Part shown: piece after piece, positions 38,782 through 51,573 of the stretch
Layout: the number at the start of each line of letters is the position of its first letter
Numbering within the stretch: position 1 is the first letter of the stretch
Source: a bacterium
GTDB lineage: Bacteria; Verrucomicrobiota; Verrucomicrobiia; Limisphaerales; RI-55
Direction: 5' to 3'
Length of the DNA: 64,000 nt
Assembly: GCA_016124235.1 (NCBI GenBank)
Contig: WGOC01000017.1
Location: 62,001 to 126,000, forward strand
The notes under the pieces: model-generated
The model's input: the letters and a program-made list of their open reading frames with translations, nothing else
What the model was told of the DNA's origin: nothing
The model's database searches: none
Position numbers and translations under genes: made by a program

Positions 38782-39303
38782 CTAACAATCCGGCGGCGTT
38801 TCTCCCCGTGCTTCAAACCACTGCCGGAGAAAATGGAGGTCCGGAATATCCTTCTCGCGCCGAGTCGGCTTTTTCATCCGCCAGAGCATTCGAAGGGACG
38901 CGAAAGGGATGGGAATACCCTTCACCTCGCGAATCACCACGTCCTTGGAGAGTTCAGCGTAATCAATGCCGCACGCGGATTCCATCAAGTCGACAACAAT
39001 TTCGTCGATAATGCGGATGACTTTGAACTTCTCGACTTCACCCGGTTTCATGTCGTCCACCGCACGGTCGGGGAGGTTCTCCAAAGCCCGGCGAACACGG
39101 TTTTCGTTTTCGATGGAGGCGTCGATGATCAGGTCAATGTCTACCGTGTGCCGAGCGTAACCCGCGTTTCGGATTGCCCATCCGCCGACCACCACGTATC
39201 GAGCACCTGCAGCGTTGAGGTGCCGGCAGAGTTCGAGCAGATCCTCCAGCGAGGGTTCGCGGGACTTTAGCGGTTCCGTCCCGTCAGGGCTTTCTCCATC
39301 CAT
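38782..39303 (-). CDS. Nucleotidyltransferase-fold protein, possible toxin component
   Basis: 173 residues. The Pol-beta-type signature is GARYVVVGGWAIRNAGY followed by HTVDIDLIIDAS, giving the GG...DxD catalytic arrangement, with a later DEIVVDLME as a candidate third carboxylate. This architecture is shared with AbiEii/DUF6036-like nucleotidyltransferases, often toxins. Its start overlaps the end of the small gene at 39267 by 37 bases, typical of toxin-antitoxin or MNT-like pairs. Direct activity is unknown. Confidence 0.75.
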   Translation of the reverse strand: MDGESPDGTEPLKSREPSLEDLLELCRHLNAAGARYVVVGGWAIRNAGYARHTVDIDLIIDASIENENRVRRALENLPDRAVDDMKPGEVEKFKVIRIIDEIVVDLMESACGIDYAELSKDVVIREVKGIPIPFASLRMLWRMKKPTRREKDIPDLHFLRQWFEARGETPPDC

Positions 39304-39485
39304 TGGTCGGCTTCCTCGAAAGTTTTGAATCGATAGACTCCCTTGCGAGGGATATTGAGTGGAAACGCCTTCTGCATGGCAATTGCGTTCGCCTTGAGTT
39401 GCTCCTCCAACGACATGGGATCCGGTGGCTGGCGCCTGCCGTAAGTCTTCACCACCGGGTCGTCGAGGTTGATGATGGGTTTCAT
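39267..39485 (-). CDS. Small partner protein of the nucleotidyltransferase (antitoxin candidate)
   Basis: 72 residues, soluble, starting MKPIINLDDPVVKTYG and ending with YRFKTFEEADQWMEKAL. No DNA-binding motif is visible. It precedes and overlaps the nucleotidyltransferase gene, the usual order of antitoxin before toxin. The call rests on context; no family is recognised with certainty. Confidence 0.65.
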   Translation of the reverse strand: MKPIINLDDPVVKTYGRRQPPDPMSLEEQLKANAIAMQKAFPLNIPRKGVYRFKTFEEADQWMEKALTGRNR

Positions 39486-39582
39486 CGGTGGGAAGCTAAC
39501 GGCGAAATCATCGATTCACAAGCGGACAAATGGTGCGGCTTCGAATCGCCAGGGAAACGCCGCCCCACCTGCCTCGGTTCGG

Positions 39583-39801
39583 TCAATTCGAACCAATCTC
39601 TCCTTCCAGACATGCCGGGCAAAGACAGGAACACACAGGATATTTCGCTCGGATTCGCGCCAGAGCTTCTGAGGACACTGCGACGGTTTTGCACCAACAA
39701 TTCTGAATGCTCGAGTTGCCGGCCACGGCGCATTCGTTTGAGTTTCCGCAAACTGGGCAGGACGCTGCCACTCCCGAAATCTGTGTCGATTCAGAAGGCA
39801 T
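39583..39801 (-). CDS. Cysteine-rich CWC family protein
   Basis: 72 residues. The cysteine pattern is that of the CWC family: CPVCGNSNECAVAG, QNCWCKTVAVSS and VCSCLCPACLEGE, with nine cysteines likely binding zinc. The ATG at 39801 overlaps the ABC permease stop by 11 bases on the same strand, so it is probably the last gene of the operon beginning at 43199. Function of the family is unknown. Confidence 0.8.
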   Translation of the reverse strand: MPSESTQISGVAASCPVCGNSNECAVAGNSSIQNCWCKTVAVSSEALARIRAKYPVCSCLCPACLEGEIGSN

Positions 39802-41350
39802 ATCGCTCGGCGAGGACTTCGACCAGATAGGGTATGGAGGTCAAAAGCGAGATTAACAAGATTCCGGTCCCCTGCCACACCCATCGATGTGTCGGCACGA
39901 CAACGAAGCGGAAATTCATCACGGCGGCGACGATCGCAATCAAGGACACCATGCTCGCGACCTGCCGCCAATCGGGCGGTTCGAGCCCTGATTGATATTG
40001 AACATTGTGAACCAATGCGATCGAAGCATACTCACCAAACAAGAACACAAACAACGCAACCACGAGAAATGCCTTCATGATCGCGATAACCGTCGTGCGA
40101 CTCCACGTGGCGCACCAGGCAGCCAGGCTGAAAAGCATCAAGTGCAGGGTCACGGCTTGAAGCAAATTTCCCGTTTCGAACGGCTGCTCGTCAATCCCAG
40201 CGATGTGCAGCCGTTGGAACAAAAATACCATGACACCCGGCACCACGAGCCCCGCAGCGATACTAACCGTCAAGCTCGTCGCCAATTTCATCAACCACTG
40301 CGCACGCGAACGGATCGGCTGACAAAGTTCCCAAGCGCGAGTGCCTAAATAGGTTTCCTCGGCGAACGCCAGGGCGCCGCACAGCAGCGGAACCAATGAC
40401 ATCAAGAGAACAAAGAGCGCCGCTGCAGCAGCTCGAATGTTGCTCTGCCACGAGACGATTCCCGTATATTTCGGGAGAAATTCGCCCTCCGAAAGTCGGC
40501 TTTGAGCTACGGCCACCATGTGAGTCATGGTCAGATCAACCACCGCAAAAGCGATCGCTGCGACGATGAACGCCGCAAAGATCCAGAAAATGAAGCGGAT
40601 CAAACCAAGTTCCTTCCGGATGAGCGTGAACCAGATCGGACGCACACGAAACTTCGTGTCTCCCATCAAACGCGTCGTCACACCAACATCCAGTCGGGAA
40701 ACGGAACTGGCCTCGCCGGCCAACTGCATTCGTCGCCAGAGAAAAACGGATAGACCCGCGCAAACGATCCCGTAAACGGCCATTGCACTCAACCATAGCT
40801 GCATAAATATGAAATTGGTTCGTACGGAATCTGGGCTCGCAACGATTCGTTCTGCCAACGACTGCAATTGCGGAACGAGAATTACCAGAATCACCACCGG
40901 CACCAAAAATGCCACCACCATCGTATTAATCGGATTACGGATGAGGATCGCCCACAAACAGCAGGAGGTCACCGCAACGAAACAAATCAAGCTGCCAAAC
41001 ACGAGTGCGTCCGTTTTGCCCAGCCAATCAATCCTGGATAAAAGTGCGTACCAGCGATAAAACAAAAGCTGCAAAACCAAGACGACGACGAACTTCCTAC
41101 CGAGGACGGCCAACCGATTTACCGGCTGTAATAACTGCCAGACTAATGTGCGTTCCTGAAATTCGCGCGTGAACACAAACGAACACATAATTACCGATCC
41201 AACCATGAGGATGACATTCTGCCAGAATTCGTGATCACCACCGAACAAGTTCGACAAGGAATAAAGCCAGAGCGTGACCATCGCACCAACCCAGATCGGT
41301 AGCACGGCGCGAAACTCCTTCCACCATTGAATAAATGTCGACGTGCTCAT
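39791..41350 (-). CDS. ABC-2 type transporter permease
   Basis: 519 residues with about a dozen hydrophobic segments in two halves (for example VAFLVPVVILVILVP, LGLIRFIFWIFAAFIVAAI, AAALFVLLMSLVPLLCGAL, AGLVVPGVMVFLFQRL). The PWxxR-free, FAEETYLGTRAWELCQPIRS segment resembles the ABC-2 signature seen in lantibiotic/YtrC-type exporters. It overlaps the ATPase gene upstream by four bases (ATGA, 41347-41350). Substrate unknown; the GntR/YtrA context points to envelope stress or antimicrobial peptide export. Confidence 0.88.
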   Translation of the reverse strand: MSTSTFIQWWKEFRAVLPIWVGAMVTLWLYSLSNLFGGDHEFWQNVILMVGSVIMCSFVFTREFQERTLVWQLLQPVNRLAVLGRKFVVVLVLQLLFYRWYALLSRIDWLGKTDALVFGSLICFVAVTSCCLWAILIRNPINTMVVAFLVPVVILVILVPQLQSLAERIVASPDSVRTNFIFMQLWLSAMAVYGIVCAGLSVFLWRRMQLAGEASSVSRLDVGVTTRLMGDTKFRVRPIWFTLIRKELGLIRFIFWIFAAFIVAAIAFAVVDLTMTHMVAVAQSRLSEGEFLPKYTGIVSWQSNIRAAAAALFVLLMSLVPLLCGALAFAEETYLGTRAWELCQPIRSRAQWLMKLATSLTVSIAAGLVVPGVMVFLFQRLHIAGIDEQPFETGNLLQAVTLHLMLFSLAAWCATWSRTTVIAIMKAFLVVALFVFLFGEYASIALVHNVQYQSGLEPPDWRQVASMVSLIAIVAAVMNFRFVVVPTHRWVWQGTGILLISLLTSIPYLVEVLAERYAF

Positions 41351-42237
41351 CGAAGTGTAACCGTGAAGATTTCCTCGAGCTGAAGGGATTCGGTGGTCAG
41401 TTCCTCGGGCGAACTGGCTCGCAACCGTTCCAGAATAGCGGGTCCACCGCCATTCACAATGACTTCGAGTTCACGACCCCGCGTACGACTGCTCAGGGCT
41501 TCCCGCAAATCGAGCTTCGGGATGTCGCCGGCAAATCGCACGCGGATCTTTTGGAACTTCTCCCTCGCTTCGTCGGCGTTCATGCGGACCACCTCGCGAC
41601 CGGCATCCATGATCGTGAATTCGTCGATCAATCCTTCGAACTCCGTAATCAAATGCGTGGAGACAAAAACGGTGCGATTTCCCGGATCCCCCTCCTGATA
41701 CGCACCGATCACCGTCTCGATAAACTCACGACGCACGATCGGGTCCAGGCCCGAAGTCGGCTCATCGAGAATCAGCAAATCCGGTTCGGGACAGACCGCC
41801 GTCATCAGGGCGAGCTGCGTTCGTTGCCCCTTGGAAAGCGCGTTCACGTTCTTCGCCGGATCGAGTCGAAAACGCTCCAGTAATTCGGTCTCAAGCTGCC
41901 CATTCCAATGTTTTCGGAACGACGCAAAATAGTTGAGCGTGTCGCGAACGGACATCCATGGATAAAAAGCAATTGCGTCCGGCACGTAAGCGATCCGGCG
42001 TTTTACTTCAACTTCGTCCTTTCGCGGATCGAGCCCGAACACGCGCACCATACCGCTCTTCGGTCGGAGCAGATTGAGCAGGCATTTCATCGTGGTGGTT
42101 TTGCCCGCCCCATTGCGGCCGAAGAGTGCGCAACACTTTCCACGCGGCACCGTAAGGTTCAATCCGTGCACGGCTTCAGCACGACCGTAGCGGTAAACGA
42201 GATCACGAATCTCAATCGCAGGTTGTTCGGCATTCAT
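41347..42237 (-). CDS. ABC transporter ATP-binding protein (YtrB-like)
   Basis: 296 residues. Walker A is GRNGAGKTTTMK, the signature is LSKGQRTQLALM, Walker B is LLILDEPTSGLDP, and the switch histidine is in STHLITEFE. The C-terminal ~80 residues are a variable extension. It belongs to the single-permease ABC-2 exporters. Three bases separate it from the small membrane gene upstream and four overlap with the permease, so all are coordinately translated. Confidence 0.95.
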   Translation of the reverse strand: MNAEQPAIEIRDLVYRYGRAEAVHGLNLTVPRGKCCALFGRNGAGKTTTMKCLLNLLRPKSGMVRVFGLDPRKDEVEVKRRIAYVPDAIAFYPWMSVRDTLNYFASFRKHWNGQLETELLERFRLDPAKNVNALSKGQRTQLALMTAVCPEPDLLILDEPTSGLDPIVRREFIETVIGAYQEGDPGNRTVFVSTHLITEFEGLIDEFTIMDAGREVVRMNADEAREKFQKIRVRFAGDIPKLDLREALSSRTRGRELEVIVNGGGPAILERLRASSPEELTTESLQLEEIFTVTLR

Positions 42238-42240
42238 ATT

Positions 42241-42474
42241 TTAGTGTCCTTCCCCGCATTTTGATCGCTCACGACGGCCAAGTTTATGGCGAAACTCCCG
42301 GCCGATACCGATCGCCAGCCCAATCAACCAACCAATCGTCGACCCAACAGCGGTGACACCAAAGACGATGAACCAACGCAACGACTCGGGCGAATCCTGA
42401 TAGACGAGATTGATGGCAAACAGGGCGTACACCAACCCTGCCATCCCCAATACCAAACTTGAGATCGTTTTCAT
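42241..42474 (-). CDS. Small membrane protein in the ABC operon
   Basis: 77 residues, two hydrophobic helices (LVLGMAGLVYALFAINLVY, WFIVFGVTAVGSTIGWLIGL) and a basic C-terminus (GREFRHKLGRRERSKCGEG). No family recognised. It lies between the GntR regulator and the ATPase and is probably a small accessory subunit, as in other YtrA-type operons; this is inference. Confidence 0.75.
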   Translation of the reverse strand: MKTISSLVLGMAGLVYALFAINLVYQDSPESLRWFIVFGVTAVGSTIGWLIGLAIGIGREFRHKLGRRERSKCGEGH

Positions 42475-42590
42475 AATTTACTTCCTCAATCGTTCACTGT
42501 TTCTTTGACCACGCAACGACCAGATCGTCGCGAATTCTCGGAATCTGTTCTCGTCACCAACGCACTGAAGCGTTTCATGCGTTTCATGAT

Positions 42591-42986
42591 TTACGATTCC
42601 CCTTTCTTCTTCTCCAACGCATCGAATCGTTCATCAACCAGTTTAAGGAACTCGGCTCGGTCAAACTGCAGATGATGGGCTTGCACGACCGCTTGATCGA
42701 TTTCGTCGATCAACATCTTCCGGCGAATCTCCTTTTTCAGTGGTGAATGATTTTCCGCCAAAACACTGCCCTTGCCATGCCGCGATTCAATGATGCCCTG
42801 ACTTTCCAGCTCCGAATAAGCCCGTGCCACGGTGTTTCGATTGACGCGCAATTCCTCCGCCAACGGCCGGATGGTAGGAAGCGGTTCACCGGGTTTGATC
42901 GCGCCAGACGCCGCCGCCGATTTGATCTGATCGACAATCTGCAAATAAACGGGCTTGCCGGATTTGAAATTGAGTTGAATCAGCAC
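42591..42986 (-). CDS. GntR-family transcriptional regulator, YtrA type
   Basis: 131 residues, the short length of the YtrA subfamily. The winged helix reads KPVYLQIVDQIKSAAASGAI, PLPTIRPLAEELRVNRNTVA and GIIESRHGKGSVLA; the C-terminus is only ~50 residues, as expected for YtrA-type rather than ligand-binding FadR/HutC types. It should repress its own operon through the palindrome at 43212-43239, about 230 bp upstream, in front of the first gene. It is cotranscribed with the small membrane genes and the ABC transporter. Confidence 0.92.
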   Translation of the reverse strand: MLIQLNFKSGKPVYLQIVDQIKSAAASGAIKPGEPLPTIRPLAEELRVNRNTVARAYSELESQGIIESRHGKGSVLAENHSPLKKEIRRKMLIDEIDQAVVQAHHLQFDRAEFLKLVDERFDALEKKKGES

Positions 42987-43007
42987 AACGCGAATTTGGA
43001 GGAGAGT

Positions 43008-43199
43008 TTAACGACGTCGAACGCCCGCGACCCCGGCCACCAAGCCGGCCGTCGTGAGCGACAGACCCAACACCAACAAGGCGACCGACGTTCCCGGCAA
43101 CGTGCCAAGATCCCGCCACTGGGCCACCGCCGGCATGACAAACCCCAAGCCGATCAAAACGGCCAGGATTCCACTGACGATAAAGGCTATTTGTTTCAT
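43008..43199 (-). CDS. Small two-helix membrane protein, first gene of the GntR/ABC operon
   Basis: 63 residues, two hydrophobic helices (IAFIVSGILAVLIGLGFVMP, SVALLVLGLSLTTAGLVAGV) with a basic end. It lies 21 bp upstream of the GntR gene and just downstream of the operator palindrome, marking it as the promoter-proximal gene. No family recognised. Confidence 0.7.
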   Translation of the reverse strand: MKQIAFIVSGILAVLIGLGFVMPAVAQWRDLGTLPGTSVALLVLGLSLTTAGLVAGVAGVRRR

Positions 43200-43211
43200 A
43201 ACTCGGTTTGA

Positions 43212-43239
43212 TTACTGTCCTAGACAGTTAGGACAGTAA
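43212..43239 (-). promoter_or_regulatory. Perfect palindromic operator of the GntR operon
   Basis: TTACTGTCCTA, six bases GACAGT, then TAGGACAGTAA: arms of 11 bp with no mismatch. It ends 12 bases upstream of the first gene and overlaps the expected -10 region, where a repressor would block transcription. Size and symmetry suit a YtrA-type GntR dimer; the binding partner is inferred. Confidence 0.82.
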
Positions 43240-43253
43240 GCATCACTTGTCAA
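43225..43253 (-). promoter_or_regulatory. Promoter of the GntR/ABC operon
   Basis: A consensus -35 TTGACA (43253-43248) is followed after 17 bases by TAACTG (43230-43225), a weak -10 lying inside the operator. The start of transcription would fall within the right half of the palindrome. Confidence 0.5.
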
Positions 43254-43371
43254 AGAATAATTCAGCCCAAATGACGGCGGCATGCGGTTTCTGGAAAATG
43301 AGCCCAGCGACCGATTCATTGTGCCTGAACCCGATCCCACTCCGTCGATTTGGAAGGCATTAAGTGCCAGC

Positions 43372-43408
43372 TTGACAGAAACGGGCGACTACCTACCGTT
43401 CGGTAGGT
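43372..43408 (+). promoter_or_regulatory. TetR operator overlapping the -10 of the efflux operon promoter
   Basis: The -35 is TTGACA (43372-43377); 16 bases on, TACCGT (43394-43399) is a plausible -10. The palindrome ACCTACCG-TT-CGGTAGGT (43391-43408) covers the -10 and ends four bases before the ATG at 43413, so transcription would begin at or just before the start codon. The palindrome sequence resembles AcrR/TetR operators. Confidence 0.75.
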
Positions 43409-43412
43409 TTCT

Positions 43413-44006
43413 ATGCGCGCACCCGCGGTTGATGCCCGTCAAACGGTTTTGCTCGCCGCCATTCGGGCGTTTGCCCAAGGCGGCTATGCCGGCACTTCCA
43501 TCCAGGAAATTCTGGCGGCCACCCAGCTATCCAAGCCGACGTTGTACTATTATTTCGGCAACAAGCTGGGGCTGTTTCAGTCGATTCTCGACTACGCGCA
43601 CGACGAAGCGCATGCCCGGATGAAGGCGGCCGCCGCCGTCGGCACGACCTGTCGGGACCAGCTCGTCGAGGTCGCGGCCGCCCTTTTCGAGTTCGTCGAA
43701 TCTCACCACGATCTGACGCGTCTGGTCTTCTCCTCGACGTTTGCCGCGCCGCGGGAATTGCCGCCCACGGTGATAAATCTGCAGAAGCGTCGGCGGAATT
43801 TTGAATTCGTGCTGAACATTGTGAAAAGCGGCCAGCGATCCGGTCAATTGTCCCGCACTCATCGGGCGATTGAATTGACCCACGGAATTTACGGCGCCAT
43901 CAGCCATCGCATCCGGATGCGCTTTCTGCTGCAGGACAAACCGCTGGGCCGAAAGGCGGCGGAACGCACGGTCGCCATCTTCCTCGACGGCGCACTCAAC
44001 CAATAA
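43413..44006 (+). CDS. TetR-family repressor of the RND efflux operon
   Basis: 197 residues. The N-terminal helix-turn-helix is LLAAIRAFAQGGYAGTSIQE, ILAATQLSKPTLYYYFGNK and LGLFQSILDYA. The C-terminal ligand-binding domain is all-helical. It directly precedes the membrane fusion protein and pump genes (8-bp gap) and carries the palindrome at 43391-43408 in front of it, so it very probably represses this operon in response to a drug or other hydrophobic ligand. The start leaves no room for a leader or Shine-Dalgarno; no suitable later start exists. Confidence 0.93.
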   Translation: MRAPAVDARQTVLLAAIRAFAQGGYAGTSIQEILAATQLSKPTLYYYFGNKLGLFQSILDYAHDEAHARMKAAAAVGTTCRDQLVEVAAALFEFVESHHDLTRLVFSSTFAAPRELPPTVINLQKRRRNFEFVLNIVKSGQRSGQLSRTHRAIELTHGIYGAISHRIRMRFLLQDKPLGRKAAERTVAIFLDGALNQ

Positions 44007-44014
44007 CACTCGCC

Positions 44015-45170
44015 ATGAAAACCCGACCGTTGGCCGGTTTCGCTCTTCTTCTCGCTTTCGGATTTGTTGTCGCCGGTTGCAAACCCGCCGCCAAACCGCA
44101 GTCTTCCGACGCCAAACCAGCCGGCGTGCCGGTCACCGTTGCCACGGCGACCAACGCGAGTTGGGACCGCACCGTGTCCATCATCGGCACGTTGTATCCG
44201 AAAGACACCGCCACCATCGCCGCGCAGGTGGCCGGCACCGTGGAAAAAACGCTGGTTGATTTTGGTGATCGCGTCAGCGCGGGTCAGGAACTCGCCGACA
44301 TTGACACGGCTTCTTACGAAGCGCACTTGCAACAGGAGGAAGGGAATGTAGCCAAGACGGAAGCGAACCTGACCAACGCCAAACAGGACTTCGAACGCGT
44401 CCAGAATTTGAACAAGAACGGGATCGCATCGCAGGCGGACTTCGATCGTGTGAATGCCGCGCTCGCGCAGGCCGATGCCGACGTCAAAGCCACTCACGGC
44501 TCATTGGCGGTTGCGCGTTTGAACCTGGAACGCTCACGAGTCGTCTCCCCGTTTGACGGCGGCGTTTCGCAACGCTTCGTCGGCAGAGGCGATTTCGTCA
44601 ACGTGGGCTCGCCTCTCTTCGAGGTAGTGAACGACGCGGTATTAAAATTCATTTTCCAGGTACCCGAGAAGTTCGCCTCGAAAGTGCAAAAACAACTGCC
44701 CGTCACGTTCGAAGTAGATAACTACCCCGGCCGCCAGTTTCGCGGCTCGGTCTATTTAATCAGCCCGTCCGTTTCCACCGCGTCGCGTTCGTTCAAAGTG
44801 GGTGCACTCGTCACCAACACGGATTTCGAACTGAAAGCTAGCACCTTTGCGCGCGGCACACTCGTTGTGGAACCCGCCCAACCGACGATCGTCGTTCCGC
44901 TGGAAGCCGTCGTGACATTCGCCGGCGTCACAAAAGTGTTTGTGGTTTCGAACCAAGTGGCCCATTCACGCGACATCGTTGTCGGCCGAATTCGCGAAGG
45001 ATTGCAGGAGGTCGTGAGCGGGTTAAAAGCGGGGGACGAGATTGTGGTCACCGGCCACAGCAAATTGACCGAGGGCACTCCCGTCACGCTTCCCACCAGC
45101 GGTCCGCCAGACGGCAAACGAGCGAGTTTGCCAAGTCACAGCGAATCAACCAACCGCATCGCGGAACACC

Positions 45171-45184
<14 letters not shown>
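44015..45184 (+). CDS. RND efflux membrane fusion protein (lipoprotein)
   Basis: 389 residues. Lipoprotein signal with Cys in FVVAGCKPAAKP. HlyD/AcrA architecture: a lipoyl-type half (LYPKDTATIAAQVAGTVEKT), a helical hairpin (NVAKTEANLTNAKQDFERVQ, ASQADFDRVNAALAQADADV), the second lipoyl half (SRVVSPFDGGVSQRFVGRGD), and the beta-barrel and membrane-proximal domains (QPTIVVPLEAVVTFAGVTKV, GLQEVVSGLKAGDEIVVTGH). It bridges the inner-membrane pump to an outer-membrane channel. Its stop is 14 bases inside the pump gene. Confidence 0.95.
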
Positions 45185-48404
<3,220 letters not shown>

Positions 48405-48497
48405 CTTCACGTCGCTCGTCGCATTCATGAACAATCCTTTCGCGCGCTTTGTGGCTCGACTTCGGGAAGAAAGCTTTTGACACTCGACGCCGTACAC

Positions 48498-49628
<1,131 letters not shown>

Positions 49629-49713
49629 TCGACCGACTTCGCCGCGATCTTGGAAGCCGGGACGCGACGAGTTGCGTGATTTTCAACTCGCTTGGTGAAC
49701 CACCAGGAATCGT

Positions 49714-51573
49714 TTAAAGCCCCACTTTTTTCTTTAGCCGCTCGAGAAGCGGTTTCGGAGGTGGCGAATCGAGAATGACGTGCCCCAGATTGTTGGTTTC
49801 CCCGGGGGCCGCGTAAAACCGGGTTTGCAGACTCAGCGTCCAAGCGCGGTTGGAATTTGCCGGCGGAGGAATGTTTCGGAACAGCATCAGATCGCCCGGC
49901 GGAACAAAGGAGAACGCGAAAGCACCCCGGTCGTCGGTCTTGGTCTTGAATTCCATGACCAGCTGTGGACCGGAATCCATGCCGTCAAACCCGTTCATCT
50001 TCAGGCTAAGCTCGGAACCGCTTACCGGGCTGCCGTTCGTGTCTACCAGCGTCCCAGTCACCGTCGCCCACGGCTCGAGCCGAATCTTCATCTTCTCGTC
50101 AAACTCGGACTCGTCCACCAGTGCCCAGCCCGATGGATGGCTCACGTAAAGATGCTTCCCATCAAGTTTGTCCGGAAAGGCAAACGCTCCGGCAGCGTCT
50201 GTTTCAATGGATTCCACGGTGGCTTGTTCATCGATCAATTTACCCTGTGCCCGGAGCACGACGTATTCGGGGAAGCTCGCGTCGTTCACGGTCGCTCCGG
50301 CGGCCGGTTGATTGTCCGGCGTCAGCACCACGCCTTTCGGACTGATTCCCCGCGCGAGCCGGACAACGAGACCATTGGTCGAACTGGTGATCGGTCCGAC
50401 CGCGACCGGTGCGTAACCGTCCGCAGAAATCTGCAGGAGCGGCTGGGAGGTCAGCACTTCGAACTCCAGATCGAAACCGCCGTTGGTGAAGGTTTGTTCA
50501 AGCGAGCGGAACCAACTGGGCCATTCATCGATCGGCAGCTTTTGATCCTTCAGGGAATCGAGGATCCGCTGTAAGAACGGTTTGACCGGCTTGGCGGGAA
50601 TCGGAGGCTGGCGCCCGGGAATCAGGCGAAAATGCCGGATCAAATCCCCCGTCCGGTCATCGACAACCATGCCCTTCACCTCGATCATCACCGCGCCGGG
50701 CTCGATCCCGGCCAGGGGACGGGAAGCGGGTGCATCGCCTTTCGGAAGATTGATGAAGCCTCCACCGCTGGCGGGCTGACCGGGCTCCACCTCGATCCAG
50801 AAATTCGTTTTCGATTCGGGCAGCGTTCCCACCAAACGGCGTCCGTAATCCGGATCCACGCTGCGGTTTCTGGGCGTGAACCGCCAACCCGGTGTCCTCA
50901 AGGTCACTTCAATAATGTCATCATAACACCCCGCCAGTGAGAACGAGCCGTCCGGTTGGGTCTCAAGTTCGATCTGCTGCCACGACTTGCCCAAGAACAC
51001 CACAAACAGTTTCAACGGATCTTGGGGAAGCTTCTGGCCGGCGGCCGGGACCAGTCTGCCAGACAACGTGAAACCCGGCCGAACGCTGACCTCGCCCAAC
51101 TCATTGGTCTCGCCGTGATCGCCGAGGCGGATCAATCGCGGAGGAATGGCACCCCGGTCCTTCAGAGAATCCGGCATGCTGTAGAGATACCAGTTTGATT
51201 GGGGCGGCAGTGAGCGAAAGGTGAAGTATCCGTCCGCGTCGGTGATTGTTTCCACGTGGCTGGAATACACCATTGAGCGATACGGTTCCTCGTCGCGCAC
51301 GCCGAGTTCAACGTTCGGGATCGGCCGGCCGTCCTTCATGATGCGCCCCGTGATGAATCCTCCCGATCCCAGATGAACGACCTGCACCCCATTGGACGCC
51401 GGCAGCCACGCCTTGTATGGCGCGATTCCCTCCCGTCCGAACTGAAGTTGCACCCGGTCGAAAGGTTTCTCTCGGTGGATCACAAACTCGCCCCGGGCAT
51501 CGCTGATCACTGAGTTGTCGGCGAATTGCTGCCCCCCGAAGTGAGCATAGGTTTCCTCCGATCCAACGGCCAC
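49714..51573 (-). CDS. Carboxypeptidase-regulatory-like domain protein, 3' part after an in-frame stop
   Basis: 619 residues beginning at a GTG placed immediately after the TAG of the upstream part, in the same frame. It contains several CarboxypepD_reg-type beta-sandwich modules (ISDARGEFVIHREKPFDRVQ, GFITGRIMKDGRPIPNVELG, VKGMVVDDRTGDLIRHFRLI, TVTGTLVDTNGSPVSGSELS). Its first ~70 residues complete a module whose first strands are at the end of the upstream part, so the two are probably one gene interrupted by a nonsense codon. It lacks its own signal peptide. If translated alone it would stay in the cytoplasm. Confidence 0.8.
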   Translation of the reverse strand: MAVGSEETYAHFGGQQFADNSVISDARGEFVIHREKPFDRVQLQFGREGIAPYKAWLPASNGVQVVHLGSGGFITGRIMKDGRPIPNVELGVRDEEPYRSMVYSSHVETITDADGYFTFRSLPPQSNWYLYSMPDSLKDRGAIPPRLIRLGDHGETNELGEVSVRPGFTLSGRLVPAAGQKLPQDPLKLFVVFLGKSWQQIELETQPDGSFSLAGCYDDIIEVTLRTPGWRFTPRNRSVDPDYGRRLVGTLPESKTNFWIEVEPGQPASGGGFINLPKGDAPASRPLAGIEPGAVMIEVKGMVVDDRTGDLIRHFRLIPGRQPPIPAKPVKPFLQRILDSLKDQKLPIDEWPSWFRSLEQTFTNGGFDLEFEVLTSQPLLQISADGYAPVAVGPITSSTNGLVVRLARGISPKGVVLTPDNQPAAGATVNDASFPEYVVLRAQGKLIDEQATVESIETDAAGAFAFPDKLDGKHLYVSHPSGWALVDESEFDEKMKIRLEPWATVTGTLVDTNGSPVSGSELSLKMNGFDGMDSGPQLVMEFKTKTDDRGAFAFSFVPPGDLMLFRNIPPPANSNRAWTLSLQTRFYAAPGETNNLGHVILDSPPPKPLLERLKKKVGL

